Assembly (NCBI GenBank): GCA_015178975.1
Contig: WHVD01000143.1
Span: 1-64,000, forward strand
Origin: Hysterangium stoloniferum
Taxonomy: Eukaryota > Basidiomycota > Agaricomycetes > Hysterangiales > Hysterangiaceae
Direction: 5' to 3'
DNA: 64,000 bases
Every line of letters starts with the position of its first letter. The first letter of the stretch is position 1. Positions 33,208 to 42,677 of the stretch are shown in pieces. The notes under the pieces were generated by a model, which was not told the origin of the DNA, searched no databases, and saw only the letters and a program-made list of their open reading frames with translations. A program made the translations under genes and the position numbers.

Positions 33208-34731
33208 TCATGATTTAGCCAAGTCAAAATACAACCAAAAACACAGATTCTCGGGTGAGTCCTCAGCGCTTAATAGCCCTACGCACATGGAGGAAGAGTC
33301 CATGAAATCGACGTGTAAAGTAACCAAAGAAACCTGGTGGCAGTGGCCCGAAGTATCATTTGATGTGGTCATGGTGTTCTTGAAATAGCCCATCGAAGCT
33401 CACTAGGTTATGTACCTAATTCCGAACACCCGTAGCAAGTCCCGCACCAGCCGCCCATCAGACTGTCTGAACTTGCCCCGGTTCTCTGCGCCCTTTGAAT
33501 ACATTAATCCCCTATCGGCGAACGGGTGCAAGCCACCCGTGAAGGTATGATAAAACAAACACCGGCACAAACACCCAGCGACCTCGTCAATTGCAGGGGT
33601 TTTGCCTCTACCACGTCGACCCACTCCCCCTCGACGACAAATCATGCTTATCCTCGTCAATCAACTGCTCATCCAGCTTCACATCCCCACACAGAACCTC
33701 CGGCACGCGCCATCCCACCGCCACCGCCACCGCCACCGCCACCGCCACCGCCATCGCCACCGCCATCGCCACCGCCACCGCCATCGCCACCGCCACCGCC
33801 ACCATTGCACCATGCAAGGTCGGCAAAAAAGCTCGTCTGGTTCCCATCGAGTTAAACCACATTGCAAAGTCCGAAATGCACATGCAATGCTTCCCGTCTC
33901 CAGCTGTGACACAAGGATGGTCTGCGGCTTGACATCGCGGTGCATGATCTGCTGCATGTACGCGTGCAGGCCTGCCGTGATCTGTGCAACGCCGCGCTAC
34001 GGGTCGAACACTTTTATGATGGAGTAGAATGCGTCGTGGCGCGCAGGTTGATGATGTTCGCGAGGCAGGTGAGGCAGAGCTCGACTACAATGGAGAGGAA
34101 GCCGTCTTTGAACCCCTTGTGGTAGCAGCGGATCGCGTTGCGGTGATCGTCGGATTCTTAGAGGAGCTCACCTTCTCCCGTGGCTATGGTGACGAAGTCT
34201 AGCAGGAGGCGTTTTACGGCGACCGCGCGGCCCTGGAGGGAGGCTTCGTAGACGATCCTGCCTTGTGAGTCGTGTCATACGGTAGGAAGATGACCAAGTG
34301 AAATGAGATCAGTGTAGCTGCACCGTTATGGGAATAGCAATAACACCCTTGTCCAGCACAGTATCAGGCACCACAAATGTAGACAACTCCGGGGCAGCGA
34401 CGGTTCTCGGCGTCGGCGGCGGAACAGTAACAGGCGTCGCAGCGGCCATAGGATTGAGAGGCTGTTCATCAAGGATATCCCTCGATTGATCTTCACCCTT
34501 CCCGCCCAACAGACCCCCCTCCTTCTCGCCTCTGCTTCTTTTCCATCGTCGTGGCTTTCTGCATGGCGTAGCCAGCTTCCTAGCATGATCTCCACTCCTC
34601 AGATCTGCGGCTGGGGATGGTGGTACAGCTGGTGATGGTGTTGGAACTGAGATGGATGGGAGTGTGGGAAAGGCAGAGGGTTGATCAATTCTGACCTCGA
34701 TAGTAAGGAAAGAGGTGCTGGTATCTGCCAT
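33208..34731 (-). pseudogene. ire1: IRE1 kinase/RNase pseudogene (B1)
   Basis: Minus-strand order: a cytosolic linker rich in Lys/Arg and Pro leading to STFVVPDTVLDKG (34731-34309), kinase N-lobe (34270-34030), HRDVKPQTILVSQ (about 33940), an activation segment carrying a CCGCCA repeat (33803-33717), GWRVPEVLCGDVKLDE, C-lobe piece YHTFTGGLHPFADR (about 33540), then KEN-domain pieces GRLVRDLLRVFG (about 33450) and the PPGFFGYFTRRFHGLFLHV type end (about 33360-33280). Several frames are used and most of the C-lobe between HPFADR and the KEN domain is missing. Known family: IRE1 linker-kinase-KEN. Inference: a dead copy that has travelled with the NLR gene through each duplication. Confidence 0.82.
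33717..33803 (-). repeat. CCGCCA hexanucleotide repeat (B1)
   Basis: About 14 units of CCGCCA with CCATCG interruptions, at the homologous place in the IRE1 activation segment. Confidence 0.9.
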
Positions 34732-34927
34732 GGAGATATGCCGGAAGTGGTATTGACGACCCAGGGACTGGCACGTCGACGTCTACTAGTATGGGTAGTG
34801 CGGTTCGGGGATAAGATACAACATGGGTGTAATTGATACGGGTTTAGAGAGCTCTACCTGAACAGGAACGGGCTTGGAGAGACGGGAAACGGCGGCTGTC
34901 AGCTCTTCCAAAAGCCAATGAGAATTC

Positions 34928-35188
34928 TCACAGACACAACACACAAAGTATGGTGAACCCCAATATCGCGCACATTCTCAGATCAATCCGCGTGTACCTC
35001 GACTCCGCCTGGGTATGTCCAATAAGACCATCGCCGATAGCAGTCACGGGCTCATTCATATCACTCTCACCTGCAAGACTTATCCGCGACAGCAAGCGCT
35101 CATCCAGGCTGGGCGAGTAGGAACAGCATCGAGGTGCGGCGGAACGTGCCACTACAGTCCAGCAGTCCAGGGGCGAAATTCCCGACAC
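34928..35188 (-). pseudogene. Possible transmembrane fragment upstream of the IRE1 pseudogene (B1)
   Basis: An 86-residue minus-strand frame ending in a hydrophobic run (ILGFTILCVLCL). The same frame is kept at 48712-48981 and in part at 62397-62591. In IRE1 a single membrane helix precedes the cytosolic linker, and this frame lies just upstream of the linker on the same strand, so it may be the IRE1 membrane region. I do not recognise the rest (GESDMNEPVTAIGDG). Confidence 0.3.
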
Positions 35189-35544
35189 CAGTAGGACACT
35201 AACCCCATTCGCACTGCTGGGGAGTGGAGATGGCCCATTCGGCGGTTCGCCCGAGGGGTGGTCGGGCGAACACTACCAGGGGGGAGTTCTGGGAACCCAT
35301 GCCGTAGAGATACGACAAAACCGAATGTAACTTCAGCAAAGCCTTTTTTTTTTAGATGGTTTGGAGTAGTTACGGCTAGAGAAAGAGGCGTTCGAGGTGA
35401 GAGTGTTAACTTTTCAGCGAAAATATGACCAGACCTATAGAGGACGAGCGCAATACTGTCTGAGTGATATTGTTGGTTATAAACGCATAGGGGGGTCTCA
35501 TGCGTAACTACAGGATTATATACTCAAAATAAGAGCGGTAATGA

Positions 35545-36048
35545 ATGTGGGCAATAATGACCCCAGTCACTATACGACTCCGACTGCTCGCTTTACCCGA
35601 AAATCTAACAGAGAGTGGGGCCGGAGGAGAGCGATGGGGCATGTTCGAGAAGGTGTACATACGATGTCGAAGACTGGAACAGTTTCAGATATATACCAAT
35701 CAGGATACATGCAGAGCATGGATAGGGTGGTACTTACACAGCCTGGCATGCGAATTCTCTGCCCCAAATGAGTATACCATCGTACGTGGCCGACTTTATG
35801 ATGAAGAATTCGCGATGGGTCTCCTGGACCGCATGTTGAGTTGGCACGAGCGAGTTGAACGTTGCATGAGCTTTGACTGCACGCGACTTGACACTGGGTT
35901 CCGTCCGTCATCGACTATAACACGCGTCCTGTTGTTCTGTTCAAGCCGTGAAGCTTGCCGACGTCAGTCCAACATTCCTAACAACGAAAGATCATCTACG
36001 ATTGAAGCTGGCCCTAAAGCAGCCGCAGGTCGATTCACGGGGAAGTGA
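35545..36048 (+). CDS. Conserved unknown ORF (B1)
   Basis: 167 residues; core motifs YIRCRRLEQFQIYTNQD, WIGWYLHSLACEF, GLLDRMLSWHERVERC, RLDTGFRPSST shared with the copies at 48909 and, inverted, 17774 and 19041. It lies between the divergent IRE1 pseudogene and the NLR gene. No domain, signal peptide or membrane segment is recognised. Persistence of the frame in four copies argues for coding, but the N- and C-terminal ends differ in each copy. Confidence 0.4.
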   Translation: MWAIMTPVTIRLRLLALPENLTESGAGGERWGMFEKVYIRCRRLEQFQIYTNQDTCRAWIGWYLHSLACEFSAPNEYTIVRGRLYDEEFAMGLLDRMLSWHERVERCMSFDCTRLDTGFRPSSTITRVLLFCSSREACRRQSNIPNNERSSTIEAGPKAAAGRFTGK

Positions 36049-36975
36049 TTTCATGTCCCATTATATAATAGACCCCCAGGGATTTCGCAGGCGTCGATCC
36101 GCAAGTATCATCGACAAATATGTTTGACGTCACCACCACTCTGTGGTATATTGCACGGTGGACAGAGTTTAGGTATGATTTGTTGACTCGTAGACTTCTT
36201 CTTATCATTATATATTGGGTTCCCCGCTGATCAAATTGATCAGAGTTTTAAAGCAACTTCGAGATGTGCAAGGTTTAAGTGAGATTCACCCTGAACCAGC
36301 ATCGAGAAAGCTGAACTGGTTCCTCGGACAATGTCTGGCACCTAACGGCTCCTACAGAAATGGGTATAGATTTGGAGACGGCCATCGTCTGTGAGGGAAT
36401 ATAAATTGTTTCGTGGCTGCTTTTACATTCAGAGCTTGAGCCCCTCACTATAGTAAAGGTCTGATATAGTCAAGATTAAATATTATTGAATATCTACATA
36501 AAAACCAAGAGATAATCTAAATAGAAGCTATCTTCCGTATTCTCCACCTTTAAAGTATAAGAAGATAAAGTAGTTTGGTATAAACAAAAAAAACTATTCT
36601 TACTAAGCAACTGTACAGTACACCAAACAAGTTTGAAAGTGAAATTAGAATCATAAACTAAAATATTCAACACCACATTCGTACCAGGAATCGTCCCTCA
36701 ATTTTCATGAGATTCATCTCCGTGATAAGATGATAAACTGGGTGTATGTAGACTTGTATGGCCGCGAGAATATATGACTGAAAATATCGTTGTACACGAA
36801 CACTCTTGAAAATTCATCCTGAAGCACTAATATTGATATCAGCGTCATTGTCCGCCAAATTCCAGTGGCGTCGGAGTTTTGTTTATAAGTTGACACCACT
36901 AATACTTGAATCTCCCCAGGATCTTGCCTCACATAGACGCTCATCGAAGAAGCTTGTACAGATCACGTTACTCAG

Positions 36976-37187
36976 TTTTTTATTTTTTTATTTTTAATAC
37001 ATTTATATACCGCATCGCATAACGAAGATATATAGCGGTTGGGGAGAGAACTACCCTAACGGTCGGTGGAGAAAAGGTGGGATGTGAATGCAGCGGGTTG
37101 GGATACGTGGGAGGGTCTAATGCAGGGCGGGGGTGATTAGGTCTTCCGGAAAGCGTCTGAGGCGGCAATGAACTCGGCTAGGGCTTC
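36976..37187 (-). mobile_element. Short non-LTR retroposon with 13-bp target duplication
   Basis: Flanked by the 13-bp direct repeat TCACGTTACTCAG (36963-36975, 37188-37200). On the minus strand it ends in an A-rich tail (plus-strand T-run at 36976-36996). Module copy B3 has the uninterrupted site at about 63748-63770, so this is a clear insertion. The leading bases could encode a short EFIAASDAFRK-like peptide, so it may be a 5'-truncated LINE; a SINE is the alternative. Confidence 0.8.
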
Positions 37188-37299
37188 TCACGTTACTCAG
37201 TTGCTTCCACGCTGCTAACCATCCCTTTCAACAACGCAATCGGTGCGTTTGTATCGATAATCAGCGTGAAACTGAGGGACTAACATGTATAACACAGAC

Positions 37300-37640
37300 T
37301 ATAACTGTTACAAACGTTTACTTCGTGAAAACAATGACTACAGAGAATACTGTTGCGATAAGGTATTCTTCGAGTTGACGTTTGTGTCCAGCGTTGCTGA
37401 TATATCATTGTGAACAGTGCTTCCTCAGAACCGATGATGACAGACACTAGAGGTACGAGCACGATATTGGCGACACATCAATCACTGACTTCGTCAAAAC
37501 AATAATAACCACAGACAATACTGTTGCGATAAGGTATTTTACAAGCATGTGCCTGTGTCCAATGTTAATGATATTTATTATCGGGAACAGTACTAATTCG
37601 GCACTAATCAAGATTGAGATTAAAGGTACCAACGCGATAT
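37300..37640. repeat. Two diverged ~165-bp tandem repeats
   Basis: Both units contain an ACAAT...ACAGA(G/C)AATACTGTTGCGATAAGGTAT core, a GTGTCCA(G/A)(C/T)GTT block and an AGGTAC(G/C)A block. The same pair is at 50460-50810, 63868 to the window end, and inverted at 16900-17230. On the minus strand each unit encodes a similar hydrophobic peptide (LVPLISILIS, LVPLVSVIIG), perhaps by chance. Confidence 0.6.
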
Positions 37641-39894
37641 CCATAATCGCTTCACAGACTACTTACGACGTCTGAAGATATAAGTGCTCGCAATCTTCCC
37701 AAGGTCAAGCCTCTCAATTACCTCTGAAAATATTACGTGCAGTTGACAGTGGACGGCGTTGCTCGTACAACGGCGCAGAAGCAAGGAGGGCCAGACATCA
37801 CCTGGGACGATACCTTGTCCATGTATGCTTCGTAGTTTTGACATCGTGATGGTAGAATATTTCTAATTAGAGGTGAAGCGATACTACCCGCCCTTCCCAG
37901 CTCTCATTCAAAGTATATGCGAAGAGACACATCGGTTCTGATACAGAAATCGGTCGTTTGGTTGTGTCCGTTCCTTCCCTCATCGGCGACAGATCCGAAG
38001 GTATGTGTCTACTTGTTCAATTATGTTTTATCTAGCGCTAAAATCGATGGCAGTCGTATATCGAAACCTCATGCCGGCTGATAACACCTCTTCTCAGCAA
38101 CTAGAGACCGTCCTTCAGTTCACACTGTCAACCTTAGCGGAATCCTCAGCGGATGGCGACAAGCGCCAGATGACGGATGCTGTCGCTAATGCTGACAGTA
38201 GTATCCAGAATATAAAACCATCGCCATCCTTACAAACTGCTGAGCGTGTGTATAAATCAGTTGATGTCTCAAATATAACATCTATGATCGATCTGTGGTC
38301 TCCATTGTTGGATAAGATAAAGGCTTTTATGACGATAGCAGATAAAATAGCCGAGGTACTCCATTCTTGTTATTTTCACACTTATTGTACATGTCTTAGC
38401 TGTCTTACTCAGGTTCATCCATACACCAAAATAGCTTGGAGCGCCCTCTCTGTCATTCCTAAAGTGGGTCATTTAGTTTTCCTAGGGAGTGCAGTATCGC
38501 TGACTGGGCATGATAGGTTGCTTTTTCTCAGATGGATCGCGATAATCAAATCAAAGATCTTCTGGAGTCTATGAAAGACGTTTACACTTTGATAATTGAT
38601 GCCGAAGCCGCACAACTGGGCAAAATTGATTCGCAGCAGAAAATCATCACCAAGTTGACATTACAAACCACGGAGTGTGCTTACTTCATTAGTGCCTATG
38701 CCTCTGACAAGAGTTTTTGTGAGGCGACATTTATCCACCCATGATTGTTGTCCATTCTAACCTGGTTTGTCAAGGGAAACGATTGCTCAACAGTACCATT
38801 AGTCCGGTCGATAAGGCAATTGAAGCATATAACCAGACCTTCAAGAACCTTCAGGATGCCTTTCAAGGGACTGCTATGCTCCAAACTGAGATTAATGTCT
38901 TTAGAATGCTTGATAGTGTTAATGCCATTGGTAATTCCTGCTGTTATCCCGTACCTATTCTACAGGACTAACCCTGCATGCTAGCTGCTGAAATTGGTCT
39001 CAATGATATGGCTTGTGCAAATAATGCAAGATTTGACTCTGGGAAAAAATGTCTCCCTGGTACTCGTGAAGGCATCCTTTCTGACATCACTGATTGGGCT
39101 AGACACCCGATTGAGGATAATTTTCCCTGCATATTCTTTCTTCATGGTGTGGCTGGATCTGGCAAGTCAGCCATTGCCCATACAATTGCCAAGTCGTTTC
39201 ATGGGGCCAAGCGGCTTGGATCTTCATACTGCTTTGATCACTCTCAATCAGAGACACTACATGCAGGCAATCTTTTCAGAACTATTTCTCGGGACTTGGC
39301 AGCTTTAGATTCAAAATGGAAAGAATCATTATACAATATTGTCAAGGCTGACCCAGCCTTGCGCTTTACAAATGCAGTTGAGGATCAATTTGAAAACCTT
39401 TTTCTCCAACCTAGCCAGGAAACAAACCACATTGGCCCAATCCTTATTGTAATTGATGCACTGGATGAATGTCCTGATACAAAGCATTATCGCCAAAACC
39501 TGTTCAAGCTTTTGGGTGACTCTGATAATATTAAAAGAATCCTGAAAAACTTTCGAATTCTCATCACAAGCCGGCCTGAGCCAGATATTTTTCAGACTTT
39601 CCAGAAGCTTCAAGACTTGCATGTTAAATACAAGGCTATGTCAGATATTGATGAGAATTCTACTAACAATGATATTTCATTGTTTATCTCCAATGAATTG
39701 AAGGACCTTGATGATGAGTTAAATGTCAAATGGCCAAATAGGGAATGGCACCAACTCTTGGTGAATAAAGCAGGGGGATTGTTCCAGTGGGCCTATGTTG
39801 CTTGTCATGCCACCAAAGATGTGAAGACAGCTCTCACTCCTGTAAGGAAACTGCAGAAATTTCTAAACTCAGAGAACCAGCTAGATGGACTATA

Positions 39895-40714
39895 TGTTAC
39901 GACCGGACAAATCCCGCCGGACTCCGGGCACTAACTCGTACGCCCCCACACGCTACAAGCACCAATCGTCTGTTTATAGGATTTCCCGCCCGGACTCCGT
40001 CACGTCAAGACTCGTTACGTTCGACCTCATTAAGACACATATCAGTCACCAGACTTCCCCCGGACCCCGTCTCTGTCTATGTCCGTCTTCGTCCCACGCA
40101 TCAGTCACCGGTCCCCGCTTAGAATCCCGTCACTGCTCTAATCGAGCCCCGTTCCCGTTTTAGTCAAATGACCTGTCACGATTTAGGACTCCGCTCCCGC
40201 TCCGTTTCCCGTTATGGGTTATGCTTTGTCACGATTCGGACTCCGCTCCGTTCCGTCCCGTTCCTAACACCAATTTGGTGTTTACTATTCCCGTTCTATG
40301 TTTTGCTCGTTTCGTCTCATTATTACTGGATTCGGTATGTCATGCATTCCACAGTCTATATAAACTGGCAGATGTTGTACATACAATCCAGTCAGAAAAT
40401 TAGCTTAGATTCCCCCCAGTAATCTAATACATTTTCCTCTCTAAAACCCTACTCTTATCAGACCGCTCGCACTAGTCGGAGCCCACGGGCTCCGGCGCAT
40501 CTATCTCTCTCGACTATCTCGATTCACGACTCTCGACTCACGACCTACGACTCACGACCCACGAACCCCCGCCCGGACTCCCCGGGATTCCCGTCCGCCT
40601 GTCTGAAATTGGACAACACGATCTAGCGAGGGTGCAGCCTATAAGCTGAAGCCAAGTCCTACTGGATATCCCGCGGGTTTCTCCGGAAACCCGGCCTGAG
40701 TGTGTATCCTAACA
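39895..40714 (+). repeat. Solo LTR inserted in the NLR gene (B1)
   Basis: 820 bp, TGTTACGACCGG...GTATCCTAACA, with a perfect 5-bp duplication CTATA (39890-39894, 40715-40719). Same family as 4714-5544, opposite orientation. The uninterrupted site is in the B2 NLR at about 53052-53060. A TATATAAA box lies at about 40356 in the plus orientation. Confidence 0.95.
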
Positions 40715-41077
40715 CTATACCAGAGTATACTAGAGCAGGTATCTCCCACCAGTGACCAGGATTCCATGGATGTCTATTTTACAGTGATGGGTGCAATATT
40801 GTTAGCCAAAGAACCACTCCCCATCTCTGCTCTTATAACTCTCTGCAAGCCTGGGAACATTGGTGGTGATGTCAAAAGTCTTCTAAGACCTTTAGGTGCT
40901 TTGTTGCATGGTGTTACTGAGTCTACAGTTCCTGTCTGACCTCTCCACACTTTATTTCATGATTATCTGTTAAATATAGGCCGGAGCAAGGCATATTTTG
41001 TTGACCTAAACCAGCAGCATGAACATTTCACAACAATGATCTTCCATGTTATGTCCAGGGAACTGAAATTCAATATA

Positions 41078-41290
41078 CAGTGACTCAAAAAACCCTTCCA
41101 ATGTTTGGTACTTCAGATGTATATCCTTGATAACTCAGAGGATAAAAATGCAGAAATATCAAAAATATTTTTGAGCATGCTCTATCATATATAGATTGTG
41201 GAAATACAATTTCATTATATAAGCTCCAAATATGGAAATACTACAAATATATATATACAGGAGACTCATTGGAAGGGCTTTTTGGCTGGC
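41078..41290 (+). repeat. Left inverted repeat of the Tc1-like element
   Basis: About 210 bp. Its own internal edges, AAAAAACCCTTCCAATG (41087-41103) and CATTGGAAGGGCTTTTT (ending 41283), are inverted repeats of each other, so the arm looks like a 197-bp MITE-like unit. Confidence 0.85.
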
Positions 41291-41786
41291 AGCCTTGATG
41301 ACTATAAATACTTATAGTCATGTGACCTTGTTGATTGTTCACCGCCAACTGGGTCCTATCAACAAAATCACATGATGTCACATGATGTCACATGACCACA
41401 TTGTGCTGGAATATAAATACATGGCCTTTAGCAACTAGCAATGTCCCAATTCCCAAAATGTGCACTTTGTCTCTTGCCAGCCAGAATCATATCCTCTCAC
41501 TGCTTGATGCTGGCCATACAGCTAGCCACATTGCAGCTCCTACTGGTTATGGCATTGGCACAGTCTTTAGACTTTACTCCAAGCATTGTTGTCATCTCTC
41601 TAAGTCCATTGGTGGTCACCCCTCCAAGCTTTCCCCTACCAATATTCACTATGCACAGCATCTTATCAGCTCTGGAAAGGCTGACACTGCTTTTGATGTG
41701 GCCAAAGCTCTTAAGAATGTCACCAACCAGTCCATCTGTACCCAAACTGTGTGCAATAGTCTCAATATGGTTGGGGGTGCCTCAAT

Positions 41787-41980
41787 AACCTTTCCAATGT
41801 TTGGTACTTCAGATTTACATCCCTGATAACTCAGAGAATAAAAATGCAAAAATATCAAAGATATTTGTGAATATGCTCTATCATATCTATATTATGGAAA
41901 TACAGTGCAATTACATAAGCTCCAAATATGGAAATACTACAAATATTTATATATAGGAGACTCATCGGAAGGGACTTTTT
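41787..41980 (+). repeat. Internal third copy of the arm unit
   Basis: 194 bp, same order and orientation as the left arm (AACCTTTCCAATG ... CATCGGAAGGGACTTTTT), placed exactly between the two halves of the transposase remnant. Confidence 0.85.
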
Positions 41981-42464
41981 GTGAGGTTTGGAGATGGATT
42001 TGTGATATTATGGGGCTACATGCTGTGGGAAGGATCTGGGTATTCTTTCAAGATAGATGAGAGGATGGATGAGTACCTTTATCTCAAGATTATGGAGGAG
42101 AATCTTCAAGCCAGCCTCAGCTATTATGGAAAATATGTGGGTAATGTCATCTTTCAGCAAGATCATGACTCTGAACACACTTGCAAGAAGGTGCAGACTT
42201 GGTTTCAAGATAATGATTTTTATATCCTCCCATGGCCAGCACAGTTTCCAGACCTCAACCCCATTGAATACTTGTGGGATCATAAAAAGAGGAGGCTAAG
42301 GGATACTGGAGTTGTGGGAGAGGGTGGAGGAGGAGTGGAACAAGATTGATGTAGAGGTGTGTCAGAATTTGATTGAGAGTATGCCTAGAAGGGGTGCAGG
42401 TGTGTTGAAGGCAAAGGACAGCCATACTAAGTACTGAATATTAGTAGTTTTGTGGGTCAGAGTT

Positions 42465-42677
42465 GTCGGCCAAAAAACCCTTCCAATGAGTCTCCTGTGT
42501 ATATATATTTGTAGTATTTCCATATTTGGAGCTTATGTAATGGCATTGTATTTCAACAATATAGATATGATAGAGCATATTCACAAATATTTTTGATATT
42601 TTTGCAATTTTCTCCTCTGAGTTATCAAGGATATACATCTGAAGTACCAAACATTGGAAGGGTTTTTTGAGTCACTG
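42465..42677 (-). repeat. Right inverted repeat of the Tc1-like element
   Basis: Reverse complement of the left arm, ends GAGTCACTG followed by TA. Confidence 0.88.

Larger units (their letters stand above)
36049..38046. other. Spacer upstream of the NLR gene (B1)
   Basis: No gene supported. Holds a 212-bp retroposon insertion (36976-37187) and two diverged ~165-bp tandem repeats (about 37300-37640). A possible short upstream exon (MRRDTSVLIQK) lies at 37919-38000. Confidence 0.55.
41078..42677 (+). mobile_element. Tc1/mariner-like DNA transposon inserted in the NLR gene (B1)
   Basis: 1600 bp between TA duplications (41076-41077, 42678-42679); ends CAGTGACTCAAAAAACCC and its reverse complement. 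The terminal inverted repeats are about 210 bp long. Inside are an N-terminal helix-turn-helix region (41450-41780: SQNHILSLLDAGHTASHIA, then GGHPSKLSP) and the C-terminal catalytic part (41981-42349: FQQDHDSEHT and DLNPIEYLWDHKKRRL, giving the second D and the E/D). The middle of the transposase with the first catalytic Asp is missing and a third arm-like copy (41787-41980) sits in its place. Non-autonomous. The empty site is in the B2 NLR at about 53410. Confidence 0.92.

Noticed and set aside
33526-34027. Pro-rich, Thr-Ala and His-Arg frames over the CCGCCA tract (also at 19801-20407, 47840-48253, 61112-61582)
   Set aside because: A hexanucleotide repeat is open in all frames; the only frame with homology is the IRE1 one on the other strand.
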